Shown here: in pieces, positions 9,743 through 21,841 of the stretch | How the letters are laid out: each line of letters starts with the position of its first letter | Numbering within the stretch: position 1 is the stretch's first letter | Assembly: GCA_031772625.1 (NCBI GenBank) | Contig: CM062805.1 | Location: 516,254,102 to 516,318,101, forward strand | DNA: 64,000 nucleotides | Direction of reading: 5' to 3' | From: Pinus tabuliformis | Lineage: Eukaryota; Streptophyta; Pinopsida; Pinales; Pinaceae | The notes under the pieces: model-generated | Told to the model about the DNA's origin: nothing | Database searches by the model: none | Seen by the model: the letters and a program-made list of their open reading frames with translations, nothing else | Program-made: the position numbers and the translations under genes

Positions 9743-11673
9743 ATGGTATTTGATTTTTGATTTCATTTGTTTTGACTTGAGAATTTTTTTTTTCCTGGTT
9801 TTAGATTGATGTATACTAGCTTGGGTAGCTTTCAAAATATTGAAGTATTTTTGTTTTTTTTGAAGTTTTCTGGGGACCGCACTTTGTCTTTACAGACAGT
9901 GTGGACATCTCTGTATTTTCCTTTAGTAAATAGTGCGAGACCACACCTATTTCTTTTGGAGCCTGCGGACCCTGTAATTTTTTTTTGAAAAAATTAAGAT
10001 ATCTTCTTCCAGTTAAGTTTAGGTTTGATTTAGATTTTTAGTGTCTACCCAGATCTGTATTTTTCCTGTCAAAAATCTCTTGTGAGTAAGTTCCGATAGT
10101 ATTTTTGTTTTGAATGATTTTCTAGAAGTTTTGCATGCTTGAAGTGGTTTTCACTTTGTCTCTGTAGTGACTCAAAGACCAGAAGCTTGAGAAACCTTAG
10201 ATCACCCTGGTGTCTTTTCGTCTTCTTGATGAGTCTGACTTGGTTGTGAAATCTATCCTTTGTGAGAAATAGATTTAGTTTTCTTGTTGCAAATCTTTGA
10301 ACAAACTTTGTTATAAGTTCTGAATTTCATTTTTACAAAAGAAAACATATCTGGATGTTTTTTATTGGTTTGTTATTCTGTGCAAATGAATCCTTAGTTT
10401 ACTGAACAACTAAGTAAAATCTCCTCAAAAAAGAATTGAAGCTTTTATTCAATTATATTTTTAAAGTTTTTAGATCTCAAAATTAGTTTTTGTAGTTTTG
10501 AGTGTTTTTCTAGAACTTGTAGATCTCTTTTGAAGTAAATTGTTTTTTGTAGTCTCGAGTTTTGAAAAGGGAAAGGGATTTATTGTGAGCATTAATTATT
10601 TGTCTTGTTTTGAGTTCTTATTAAAAAACAAAAAGATTTTTTTTCCATTTCCACGTTGAAAGAAAGAATTGTTTATTAAAGAATTGCATTCTCGAACTCT
10701 TTCTTTTAGCTAGAATTTCATTGAAAGAAAAACAAATTGCTTATCATTTTAGGTGCATTTTTTTTAGTGTGTTTGGAGTCCAGTCTTCACACCATCAAAG
10801 TTTCATTTCCATACCTATCGACTTAAAGAAAAACCCATAAAAGCAACACTTAATTAAAATTGATCTAGTAATCTTTTCTATTTCGAGGGCTCTTATCACC
10901 AATATAGCTTAGGCTAGTATCTTGGAGTAGGGAGTAATTAACTCTCCAAGATAGTTAAAACAAACAAGTAGATACATCTTGCGCTAGGAAATAAATCCAA
11001 TTGTAATTGATACATTCCGGGAAGCTTCTCTTAAAGGAGTCAATCACGAGATCATGTTCGAACCTTTGAGACAATCAATTCTGTTTCATTGGGAAAGATA
11101 GAAGATCTGCGTGTATTATAAATGGTAAACCTTGGATTAACTATTGTCAAGGAGCCTGGGGTCCCTTGTTGGTAAACCTCGGATTGACCATGTCGAGGAG
11201 CCTTCAAGGGGATTGAGCTTTGTTACTCTGCCCTTGCACATAGAATCGGATCGTAGACTGTCCCCCCAATTGTATTTTTTGTTGTTGGTAACCTTAGTGT
11301 CCATAAACTTAAGATTATTTCCTAGGGTCACAATGAAGGAAAGATTTCACTGTACCTGGAGCAGACGTTGACTAGACTCACTTGGAATCTCTGGGGGGTT
11401 CTCTTCACTCGAGATGGTTTTGTGAAGAAACTTGTGCCAGTCTGTTTCATTAAGCAGGTTGTCGAGGTAACTCAACCGCCCTTTCTGTATTAAACTTATA
11501 CTAAGTTGGATTTTATCACCAACTAGTGTTTTTAGTACAGGAAGTTACTGTTTATGCGTGGTTTGAACTCTTAGATTTTTTAGGCGTGTAATTCAGCTGT
11601 TTGTTTCTTTAGAGACTTTAGGTGTTTTTATTGAAATTTTCTTTGTTTGCGTGTGATTAATTAATATTTAATC
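9743..11673 (+). other. Element B untranslated leader
   Basis: About 1.9 kb without convincing coding potential, T-rich with many TTTT runs. It contains a GC-rich patch near 9870-9975 sharing GGACCGCAC and TGCGGACCCTG with the LTR and the 3' region, and an imperfect direct repeat: GGTAAACCTTGGATTAAC (11125-11142) and GGTAAACCTCGGATTGACC (11171-11189), each followed by TGTC(A/G)AGGAGCCT. A long leader is usual in Tat and Ogre elements. Confidence 0.5.
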
Positions 11674-12495
11674 GTGGCTGAATTACTAAGACAATCTCGT
11701 AGACTTCAGGGGAAACCTCCTGAGTATACACCAAGCCAACTTGAAGGGTCGTGAGCTCTCGTATCACCTAGTGATAGTAGAGTTGGATCTCCAGAAGCTA
11801 GAGAGTCATCTTTAATTGTTCATCCTGATTATCAAATATAAACAACAGAGCATATTCAAGAGCCAATTTCATTTTCTGAAGTTGCTGGTTGTATTTCTCC
11901 TTCCATTGAATTAGCTAAAGAACCTGAAATTTCTGAGCCTGACACTGAACCTGCTGTTTTGGAACCATCTTCAGGATTTGTTACTCCAACTTATAGTGAT
12001 CCTGGTTCACCTAGGGTAGGAAATATCATTGCTCAAAATCTTCCTTCTAGCCTCATTTCTATTGAAGAACTTGTCAGTGTAGACGAAGACGTAATTCTTC
12101 CCGAAAACCAATAGACTTTAAATCTTAGGGAGAGTGAATCAATATTCTACAGTCCTTTTAGGAGTGACACTTGGTATTTCTCATTGACAATTTTTTTAGA
12201 AAGCCCAGGTCTTAGTTTTTCACCACCTCGAATTCCTTTTCATCATACACCAAGACGTTATTATCCTTCATCGATCATGTCAAGAGAATCATCTATGTTT
12301 TTCCAATCACCGGAAACATTTTTATACAACAGTCCTTTTGTTCCTTCGGGGTACCAGTCACTCTCTGGTACTTTTCCAAGAGCAACTCCTTGACCGACTG
12401 AACAAGATTTTTCATCTGGTAGTAATGGAACTCAAACATTGAACGTAGAGAAAATCCGTATGATGTCTGGTAGTATTCCAAATCCTCAACCTTAA

Positions 12496-12627
12496 GGTAG
12501 TTAGTTACCACCTGGAGGGCAACCCCAAGGTAGTCAGTTACCGCTTGGGGGGCAACCCAAGGGTAGTCAGTTACAGCCTGGGGGCCAACCTCAAGGTAGT
12601 CAGTTACCACCTGGAGGGCTACCTCAA
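12496..12627 (+). repeat. 33-bp coding minisatellite, four units
   Basis: Units begin at 12496, 12529, 12562 and 12595, each starting GGTAGT(C/T)AGTTAC. Each encodes 11 residues of the type GSQLPPGGQPQ. A decayed fifth unit (GGTTTTCAACC) follows. No unit shifts the frame, so expansion was frame-compatible. Confidence 0.85.
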
Positions 12628-12764
12628 GGTTTTCAACCTTCAGGACAGTACATACCCCAATGTCAACCCCAGATTCAGTACGTGCCTTAGGGTTATCAAC
12701 CTCAAGGTCAGTACCCAACTCAAGGTTTCCAACTGTCTTTCGGTTAATCATTTTTACAAGGAGT

Positions 12765-12769
12765 TGGAA
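12765..12769. repeat. E1 target site (TGGAA), left copy
   Basis: TGGAA precedes the E1 LTR start. After E1 only AA remains before ATGTACC. The B frame (VGNVPLNY) is restored if the right copy of TGGAA lost its first three bases, so this is a duplication with a 3-bp deletion. Confidence 0.6.
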
Positions 12770-13101
12770 TGTTATGAAACCAACTCAAGAAAAGATAGAA
12801 AGATAGATCAACGCCTTAGAATTCAGCCTCTTCGAGGGGGCAACCTCCTTTACATTACATAAATGAACAATTCTTGGATGATACAAATGACAAAACCTCC
12901 TTTCTATATATAGGAGTCTAAGGAGTCACAATATAATCCAGCCGACCTAACAATAATAATATAAAGCCACAAAAATAACAATAGAGGGATTCTATGGGGC
13001 ACAGAAATAACAATATGGGGGTAATAGGGGCACAACAATATAAATAAGGGGTATAACTACAATAGTAATGGGGTAATCACTAGTATTATAGGGACCCAAC
13101 A
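12770..13101 (-). repeat. E1 3' LTR
   Basis: 332 bp, plus-strand view TGTTATGAAACC...GGGACCCAACA. It is adjacent to the polypurine tract, read on the minus strand as GAAGGAGAGGGGCA (complement of 13102-13115). A TATA motif TATATATAG lies about the middle. Confidence 0.9.
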
Positions 13102-15945
13102 TGCCCCTCTCCTTCAAAAAAGTGTTGTCCTCAACGCTTGAGTAGTTCTGGATACTTCTGCATAAAATTCTCATCCTCCCATGTGGAATCTTCAGCTGAT
13201 AAGTTCTTCCACTTGATAAGATACTCTGAAATTGATCGATTTCGTAGCTATCGAGTTCTTGTTTCTGTGATTGCTTCCGGTTCCAATATAATTTTTCCTT
13301 CCTCGTCAAGTTCTGGCAATATTGTTTGAATTGGTAGCTTGTCACCTATAACCTTCTTTAAACATGAAACATGGAAAACTGGGTGCAATCGAGAAGCTGC
13401 AAGAAGCTCCAATTTGTATGCCATAGTACCAATCTTTTGCAACACCTTGTACGGACCATAATACTTTGGTGATAATTTATTATCCTTCTTAGCTTGCCTT
13501 AGGGACATTTGCTTATATGGTTGTAGCCGTAGGAATACCCAATCACCTACATCAAAACTTCTTTCACTGCGATGTTGATCTGCCTGTTGTTTCATTCTAT
13601 TTTGTGCCAACACGAGGTTATCCTTTAAGAGTTGGAGGACTTGTTGTTGATGTTCGATGTGATGTTCCACTGCCTGAACCTTAGAATTTTCTCTTAAATA
13701 TGATGTGATGGATGGTGGTTGATACCCATAAAGTGCCATAAATGGGGTCATTTTTGTTGCTGTATGGAAGGAAGTGTTATACCACCATTCAGCCAGAGGC
13801 AACCATTTGACCCATTGTGTCTGTTTATTAGATACAAAGCAACGAAGATATCCTTCCAAACATTTGTTTACTATCTCAGTTTGCCCATCAGATTGAGGAT
13901 GATAAGATGAGCTATGAGCTAACTGAGTACCAAGACAAGAAAATAATTCTGTCCAAAAATTTCCAGTGAAAATGGGATCTCTGTCACTTACAATAATCTT
14001 TGGGTTTCCATGTAGCTTTTGAACTGTTTCCATAAATGCAGTAGAAACTGTACTGGATTTACATGGATGTGATAATGCACAAAAGTGTGCATACTTGGTA
14101 AGTCTGTCAACTACCACCATGATGACACTCTTTCCCTCAGACTTGGGTAAACCTGTGATAAAATCCATTGAAACCTCGTCCCAACGTTGGCTTGGAATGG
14201 ATAAAGGTTGTAATAGACCCGGTGTCTTAATTGTTTCAACTTTATTTTGCTGCCAAACCAAACATTCTACCACAAACTTTTGAATATCTGATTTAAGGCC
14301 ATCCCAAAAAAATTCCTTCTTAACCCTGTGGTAAGTTTTTAAAAATCCTGAGTGCCCTCCTAAGGGAGAAGTGTGCAATTCCATAAGAATCTTTTGTTTT
14401 AGCTGGGAATTCTTACAGAGGTATAAGCGATCTTTGTACCATAACGAATCATTTTGCCAGCTAAATGTATCAAAAGTACTGGAATCTTGTTGTATCTTTC
14501 GAATAAGTGCCCACACTTATTCGTCCTTCTTCCATTCCTCCGTTGCTTCGTTTATCCAATCTGGTTGGATAATAGAAATGGCACACAACAATGCTTCCAC
14601 ATCCTCATCCTTTCTTGAGAGTGCATCTGCCACCACATTTTGCTTCCCTTTTTTTTAGATGATTTCAAAGTCATAACCCAACATCTTTGTGACCCACTTT
14701 TGTTGCTCTTCAGAGGATAATCTTTTTTCTAAAAAGTATTTAAGGCTATCATGATCCATTTTTACCTTGAAGTGTCTTCCCATTAGGTAGGGTCGTCATT
14801 TCTTAAGTGCATGGAGTATTTCCAACATTTCCTTCTCATAAATAGCTTTGCTTAAAAACTTTCCCTTGATTGGAGAACTTTCAAAAGCAATGGGCCTTTC
14901 ATTTTGCATTAGAACAGCACCAATTCCATTTCTTAAAGCATCACATTCCACAATAAAGGTTTTTGTGAAGTCCAGTGTAGCTAAGAACGGTGCTTGGAAC
15001 ATTGCCTCTTTAAGATGTTCAAAGGCCTTTGTTGCTTCCGAAGTCCATGAAAATGAATCTTTCTTCAATAATGTTGTTAGAGGTGCTGCTATTCTCCCAT
15101 AATTCTTAACAAAATTGCGATAATACCCTGTCAACCCAAGAAATCCTCGCAGATGCTTTATGGATGTGGGGATTTTCCATTCCTTAACGGCTTTAATTTT
15201 TCTAGGGTCTACCTTAACTCCTTCATGAGATACAATATGACCCAAATATTCCACCTCCTGGACTTCAAAGAAAAATTTGGATCTTTTTGCATATAATTGT
15301 TTCTCCTCCAATAGTTGTAGTACCCTGTCAACATGTTCAACATGATCCTTCCAAGACTTGCTGTAGATTAGTATATCATCAAAAAATACTAACACAAATT
15401 TTCTAAGGAATGGTTTGAAAATTGAATTCATCAAACCTTGAAATGTTGAAGGTGCATTGGTAAGGCCAAAAGGCATGACCAAAAATTCATAATGACCCTC
15501 ATGAGTTCTAAATGCCGTTTTCGGAATGTCTTCAATCTTCATTCTGATTTGATGATATCCCGAACAAAGATCCAACTTGGTGAAGTAAATTGATCCATGC
15601 AATTCGTCCAGTAATTCATCAATAACAGGAATGGGGAACTTATCTTTAATAGTGAGCTTGTTGAGCTCCCTATAATCCGGACACATGCGCCATGATCCAT
15701 CCTTCTTGTGCACCAATACTACTGGAGCTGAGAAAGAACTTTGACTCGGTTGAATTATACCAGCCTCTAGCATTTCTGCAACCATACGTTCAATTTCACT
15801 TTTTTGGACATAGGGATATCTGTACGGCCTGATGTTTGGAGGAACACTTCCTGGAATCAGATGAATAGCATGATCATGATCACGCATAGGTGGGAGACCC
15901 TTGGGAGTCTCAAATACCTTGGAATGATTGTCCAGGACTTTTTAA
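13102..15945 (-). pseudogene. E1 pol: RT, RNase H, integrase, chromodomain with five nonsense codons
   Basis: Compared with E2, in-frame stops lie at 15942-15944 (CAA to TAA), 14796-14798 (TGG to TGA), 14655-14657 (TAC to TAA), 14517-14519 (GAA to TAA) and 13248-13250 (TAG before the chromodomain). The domains otherwise read well: RT with [24 protein letters not shown] and the thumb; RNase H with [11 protein letters not shown]; integrase with [16 protein letters not shown] and DGQTEIVN, so the DDE triad is present. The tail [13 protein letters not shown]...GPYKVLQKIG is the GPY/F module. Because the catalytic residues survive while stops are frequent, the stops probably arose in few steps or after trans-mobilisation. 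Confidence 0.88.
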
Positions 15946-17665
15946 AGATCTGGAGAAATAGATGATTCCAATGTGGAAACATCTAGTGAGCATAATTATG
16001 CAATTACACCTCTTTGCTCCTTTTTTAGAAGCTTTGTCATACCATGAGAGCTGATTATCTTTCCTGGTTTCCCTGCAATACCCCTTAATTCAACTTCCTT
16101 GCCTTCCGTAGAAAATTTGATGAAAATTTCTTGAAAATTAAAAGCTATTGTACCCAAGGATTATAGCCATTGGACTCCTAGTACAACATCCACACCTCCC
16201 ATTGGAATGGAAAGCATTGGGCTAGTCAATACATATTCTCCCATGGATAGCTTGATGTTATGGCACTTTCCAGAGCAATTTATTGTTCCTCCATTTGCAA
16301 TCATCACTTGACACTCTGGTGCTGGATATAGAAGCAATTCAATTCTTTTGCTACCCTACAATGAATAAAATTGTGGGTGCTTCCTGAATCAATCAACACT
16401 ATTACCTTTTTCTTCTTGATTTGTCCTTCTATCTTGATGGTTTGAGGAGTGGTAATTCCTGCCAATGCATTACAAGGTATGGTCGAATTTATTTGTTCTT
16501 CATCTAGGCTTTGTTCCTGGAGTATATCTTCTTCTTTTGACCTTTCTTGCTCCTTTTCTTCTTCCTCTTCACAATCTATGTAAAATAATTTCTTCTCAGC
16601 ACACTTATGACCTTTTGTGTATTTGCTATCACAACTGTAACAAAGCCCTTTTGCTCTTTTTTCTTCCAATTGTTGTGTTGTCAACCTTATAGGTTGTGGA
16701 AGACTAGGAGAACCAACACTTCCGTCTTTATAGTTGTGAGTGGTATGCTTCCTGGTTGCCATAATTTTGCTTTCCATTTTTCTTGCTAACCTGAATGCCT
16801 TCTCTAATGAATCAGGTTCCCAAAGGTGAACATCATGTTGGATATTATCCTTTAAAGACCCTATGAACACATCAATCCTATGCTCCTCTGGAATATCTTT
16901 TACCCTTATGTTCAATTTTTGGAACTCCTCAATGTGCTCCATTACTGGACCCTTTTGTTTGAGACTTATCAATTGGCTAAAAAAAGTGTTGCTTTTTGTA
17001 TCTTCATAATGTGCTATCAATTCTTTCGTAAAAATTGCCCAAGTAATAAATTGTTTACGAGAACAAAGCCATTGATACCATACAAACTGATTTGGTTCCA
17101 AATATACAGTTGCCATACGTACCTCTTGTGCGTTTTGCACATTATTGAGATCAAAGAATTGCTCCATTTGTAATATCCATGTGGCGGGATCCTTGCCATC
17201 AAACTTCCTCATATCGATTTTTGGAATATGGTGATTCTTTGATCCAACATTAGCATCTATGGAATCATGATTAACATTTCTTTTGTTCTCATCATGAGTT
17301 TCCTTTACTACCTTTTCACCATTAGTGACCCTTTCTTGTAGCAACTTCTTCAATTCTTCCATGTCTGTCTTCAAATCTATCTTCAAATCTGCCACGTCTC
17401 TCTTCAAATCTGTCTTCGAATCATCCATCTTATCTTCCATGCCATTTATCTTAGATTCCACGCCATTTACCTTAGATTCCACGCCACTTATCTTAGCTTC
17501 CACGCCATTTATCTTAGCATTTGTTAACTTTTGTGAGCGTGACATTTGTTGCACTTGTTCTTGTAATTTTGATATATCATGTAGCATTTCTTCCTCTTCT
17601 TCATGAGTCATGCTAGAGCTTTCAGGTTCCTTACTAGGTGTTTTCATTTTCTTTCCTCGGGGCAT
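15946..17665 (-). pseudogene. E1 gag and protease with a frameshift and a stop
   Basis: Starts ATG (complement of 17663-17665), MPRGKKMKTPSKEPESS. An acidic stretch is followed by a heptad coiled coil of GVESK-type repeats, then Retrotrans_gag (MRKFDGKDPATWILQMEQFF, YLEPNQFVWYQWL, VDFI-like FIGSLKDNIQHDV), then a zinc knuckle LCYSCDSKYTKGHKC, and the protease with an intact DSGSTHNFIH. Just after the protease active site a 1-bp deletion near 16329 (relative to E2) changes the frame (ELNCFYIQHQ), and a further TAA lies at 16161-16163. At the position where E2 has a TAA between gag and pol, E1 has Glu. Gag packages element RNA and the protease matures the polyprotein. Confidence 0.88.
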
Positions 17666-18317
17666 CAGTTACCGATAATAATGCTTTACTATGCCCTTTG
17701 AATTCCGTTAAACCAAGCTTACACAAAAATTAAAAAAAAACTACACACCTTTTTTCACTTTATAGAAGCCTGATATTGAATCTGATGTATCTCTGTAATT
17801 TCTGATTATATAGTTCTTAAATTGCTACCTGTAGTAGCCTTCTGTGTCCTCTTTCCAATTCCACAAGTCTGAGCCAAATTGGATTCTCCAAGGAAGAGTT
17901 ATGTGAAATCTCCCGCAGTGACTTTCTTTTAGACTGGTTCAGTAGAGCGAACTTGTATGACGTGCCACGAGACACTGTTTCAGCCTTTGAATCTAAAACA
18001 CACATACAAGAAACTACAGTCCGTCCTATTTCTTTACATTTATACTAAATTTCAATCCGATCCCCAGAGAGAAAGTTATGACGATTTTCCCCAGGTCACC
18101 TGTTTTGAATGTAATTCAGGAGTATGCAAAAAGACCAACTTCCTCAGATCATATCTCCGCAAATATCGCACGAAAAGCTCTGAAATTCGGACCCAAGGTT
18201 CAGCGCGATTTCTTCTCAAATGGGTTTTCTTTGCGACTTGTGAAACGTCACAGAAAAAAAGTTATAGTGAAAATTCCACGATGACCTGTTTGGAGCAGCG
18301 AAACCCTAGAATCCAAA

Positions 18318-18329
18318 GCTCTGATACTA
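18318..18329 (-). promoter_or_regulatory. E1 primer-binding site
   Basis: GCTCTGATACTA on the plus strand, that is TAGTATCAGAGC on the element strand. It matches the TGGTATCAGAGC initiator-Met primer site except for one transition. It lies two bases from the 5' LTR. Confidence 0.8.
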
Positions 18330-18331
18330 AA

Positions 18332-18663
18332 TGTTATGAAACCAGCTCAAGAAAAGATAGAAAAGATAGATCAACGCCTTAGAATTCAGCCTCTTCGAGG
18401 GGGCAACCTCCTTTACATTACATAAATGAACAATTCTTGGATGATACAAATGACAAAACCTCCTTTCTATATATAGGAGTCTAAGGAGTCACAATATAAT
18501 CCAGCCGACCTAATAATAATAATATAAAGCCACAAAAATAACAATAGAGGGATTCTATGGGGCACAGAAATAACAATATGGGGGTAATAGGGGCACAAAA
18601 ATATAAATAAGGGGTATAACTAAATAGTAATGGGGTAATCACTAGTATTATAGGGACCCAACA
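18332..18663 (-). repeat. E1 5' LTR
   Basis: 332 bp and almost identical to 12770-13101. It begins TGTTATGAAACCAGC and ends GGGACCCAACA in plus-strand view. A CTATATATAG box near 18470 is the likely promoter for minus-strand transcription into E1. Confidence 0.9.
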
Positions 18664-20761
18664 AAATGTACCACTTAATTATCAGCCCTACGTTCAACCA
18701 GGTTATGGTCCTCCATATGCACAACCTTTTATGGGTCCATACTCCGAAATGAACATGGTGTGGAATCCATCTCAAACTCAACAGACTATGCAACCTAATG
18801 TGAAGTTACCTAATCAACTTGGACAACCTTTGGTTTCTGGTCCAACCCAGTAGCCTGTCCAACCTACTGTTCAAATCCCTGCACCTGGTTTAGTTCAACA
18901 ACCTGGGCCTAGCACATCTCACACTCTGCCTTAAACTGCTGCAACTACGAAAACTTTTGTTCAACCTACAACACTTGTTTCTGGAGTATCTGTAGCTCCG
19001 ATTTCTACTATCCCTGCATTAGTGCAAATTCCTCAAGTCTTTGTGCCACAGTCAGGACCTACAGTTTAGACTTCGGTCCAGATGCCTGTAAGACAAGCTG
19101 GTACAAGTACGATTGCCAAAAGTCAACTGCAATTCATCTATCAACCGTACCAGGGACAATATCAATTCGGTCCTACTGTACAAACCCCAGTTTATCAGTA
19201 TCAGCCATATCCTGGCTATAATTATCAACAACCTCAACAACCCCAGTTTGGTCCGATTAATCATGGTTTTCCAGGAGGTTATAAAATTCCTAATGCAAAT
19301 CCGATTCCAGGTTATCCTAGATATTCTCCTTCTGGAAATGGTCTCATTACTCAAGGTTTTCGTGACCCTTACTGTCAGTTACCATTTATTGCAACTTTGG
19401 ATTTACCTGATTTGTCACGCCTTACGAACGATTCGATTTACTATCTTCCGTATTGGCCGCCAATGCCTAGTAAGTTGCCTAGTGATATCCCGAAATTTGA
19501 GGGTAAGTCAGGAGAGGATCCGTCAAATCACGTTATGACTTATCACCTCTGGTGTGCATCTAATTCAATCATTGATGATTCAATTCGATTGCATATTTTT
19601 CAACGAACTCTCATTGGTCTTGCCGCCAAATGGTACATTGAGTTACCACGAGGATCTTTTAATAATTTCAATCAGTTAGCCACTGCTTTCTTAACTCATT
19701 TTCAGCTGCCTGTCAGATACGACAATGGAACATAACTGTTAACTTCACTGAAACAATCCATGTCCACATATATTTCTGATCATATTCATGAATGGCGATG
19801 TAGAAGGCGTTTAGTGAAAGTTTTCATTCCAGATCAAATTTTAGCGGAATGGTTCATTAAATCATTGTTACCAAAAATCACTGAAAATGTAGCTAAGGGA
19901 GGAGTTGTCACTGAAGAGCAAGTCATTACTCAGGATCAGTGCCTTGACCTCGTCTATACGCAGTCAGGTACTTTACATGAAAAAATCCCTGATCTTCCAA
20001 AACACGGTCAAATAACTGCAGCTCCTTCAGGGTCTCATGCCGCTGATGGTATGATTGGTTCAGTTAGTACTAAAAGTAAGAAGAAATATTCAAAGAATTC
20101 TTCTCCTATAATAACTTTACCTGATTCCCCGAAAGGAGATTCTTTCGCTGAATTTTCTGCCGACATCCATGTCGTAGAATCATCTACGACCAAATCAAAA
20201 TCCAATAGTAAAAAGAAGGGGAAGAAGAAAAACAAACAAAATTCAAAATATAAAACGGATAGAAATGAATCTATTGATGAAAAACGGAAACCTCGCTATC
20301 CTTATTTCATTTGCGACGAGGATCATTTTACCAAAGAATGCCCACATCGAGCAGAGGTTTCGAAATTTGTTAAAGGTTCTCAAACGCCTGCTATCTTGAA
20401 GGATCCTTTTCTTACTCAAGATAGTAAGATTATTGGTTCTTCCTTGAATGCCTCAAAAGAACCCATTATGATGATGTCCCATGTCAGGATTGCGATGCGA
20501 TCGCAAGATTATGGTAGTAAAAATCTTGTTGGTGGTAAAAAAGCAGAATCTTCTAATTCAAACACATCAACTACATCTCCTCTTGGTTCTGATCCACTAC
20601 AGATTGAGAAACCAAACCCTGACTTAGTAATCAAACCACCTGCTAAAGGTGTACTTCGTAAATCAGCTTTCAATCCACATGCAAGAGCTATTCAAAATTA
20701 CAATATTGTTGAAGACTTAGCTATTTCCCCTTCAGCAATGCCAGCATTGGAAGTGCTATAA
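18664..20761 (+). pseudogene. Element B gag, continued after E1
   Basis: The frame resumes as NVPLNYQPYVQPGYGPP and is a long Pro/Gln/Tyr-rich region broken by TAG, TAA and TAG before 19080. From about 19380 the conserved Retrotrans_gag part appears: LPSDIPKFEGKSGEDPSNHVMTYHLW, then FQRTLIGLAAKWYIELPRGSF and FNQLATAFLTHFQLP. After a TAA at 19733-19735 it continues with WRCRRRLVKVFIPDQILAEWFIKSLLP and a Lys-rich linker (KKKGKKKNKQNSK). The zinc knuckle PYFICDEDHFTKECPH keeps Cys, His, Cys but the first Cys of CCHC is Tyr or Phe, so it is damaged. The end PHARAIQNYNIVEDLA leads into the protease. Confidence 0.8.
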
Positions 20762-21841
20762 TCATGCCCAACACAACATAAATTACTATTGTCTGCTATA
20801 GGATCTGTTGATATTCAGGATTCAAACCTAATAATCTTCGATTTAGAGAATAGTACACCCCGCCTACCTCATCAAATGGTTTTCCATATTCTAGTTTTAG
20901 TCAAAAACAGACCTTGCTTTCAGACTGTGATTGATGAAGGGGCTTCTACATGTATTATGTCGATCCAGTGTTGGAAATCGCTTGGTTCTCCCACACTTAA
21001 TCAGTCTCCGACAATTCTAAAGGATTTTGATGGCTGAGGGTTCCATCCTTTTGGTATTTTGTAGGATTTACCTATAGGGTTCGAAGGCAAAACCGTAAAT
21101 CTAGATGTGGAAGTGGTTGATGCCCCTCTAGATTACAACCTTCTCTTGGGTTGCAATTGGTCTTATGCTATGACTGCTATTGTTTCATCAGTTTTTCGGC
21201 TTATCAAGTTTGGTCATAACGGAAAGATCATTACGATAGGCCAACTGATTTATTTCTCTTCTGACCCAACCTCTACAGATAGTATTCAGCACATCGGTAA
21301 CAGAACTATCCCTTACAAGGATGTTGGCATAGGTTTGATTAAAGATTTTGGTTTACTGGGAACTTTTTCCTTCCCTCCTCCTAAAATATTGGCTTCTATT
21401 GCAAATATTTATATGATTTCATCGAATACTATTACTTTTGATGATCCTTGGATCGTACCTTCCAATTCTGAGGTGGATTCATTTGATGGCGCGATGCCTT
21501 TGAGTCCCTTTGAAATTGCATATCAGGCTGTACAATCGTTTTCTGATTCTTGTTCAATCGAAACTGATCCAATGAATGTGGTCCATGGGGAATCACTTTC
21601 AATATCAACCTCAGCTATAATAACACTTTCTGATCCTGTTCATACTGATGAGCAGATTCGTGAACTTTTGTCTGTTGATGATTTACCATGGGAAGATCTT
21701 CATCACCGATCTTCGTTTTTACCTGAGCTTGATCATTTTGAAAATGATTTTTCTTCTATTTTTACGACTGACTATGTCAAAGAACCACAGAATCCATTGC
21801 AACATTCTGATTCTGAGTTAAATTTGGAAAATATCTCTTGA
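20762..21841 (+). pseudogene. Element B protease region
   Basis: The aspartic protease core is visible as FHILVLVKNRPCFQTVIDEGASTCIM. The motif is D-E-G-A rather than D-(S/T)-G; I recall this form as common in Tat-like elements, so it need not be a loss. A TGA near 21036 and a TAG near 21063 interrupt the frame, after which EVVDAPLDYNLLLGCNWSYAM (the LLG flap-side block) follows in the same frame. The remaining ~200 codons are an acidic Ser-rich linker (FDDPWIVPSNSEVDSF, LSVDDLPWEDLHHRSSFLPE) typical between protease and RT in this lineage. Confidence 0.75.

Larger units (their letters stand above)
11674..12769 (+). pseudogene. Element B gag N-terminus, before E1
   Basis: The likely start codon is now GTG (GTG GCT GAA TTA), where the family probably had ATG; it opens AELLRQSRRLQGKPPEYTPSQ. 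An acidic, Pro- and Ser-rich region follows with in-frame stops (TGA near 11750, TAA near 11840, TAG near 12111), then a Gly/Pro/Gln repeat region and FLQGVG at the E1 junction. Gag forms the particle that packages element RNA. The low-complexity N-terminus precedes the conserved capsid-like part, which continues after E1 at 18664 in perfect frame. Confidence 0.65.
12770..18663 (-). mobile_element. E1: compact chromovirus copy with young LTRs and dead ORFs
   Basis: The 5894-bp element is closely related to E2 over its full length. It has 332-bp LTRs ending TGTTATG...CCAACA, an initiator-Met-type primer-binding site and a single gag-pol organisation. The short LTRs, ~5.9-kb size and chromodomain suggest the Reina group of chromoviruses. 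Its LTRs differ by about three substitutions and two 1-bp indels, yet the coding part has six nonsense codons and a frameshift. It is antisense to B. Confidence 0.92.

Noticed and set aside
18320..18330. tRNA-like match TGATACCA
   Set aside because: It is a retroelement primer-binding site; no cloverleaf can be drawn around it.
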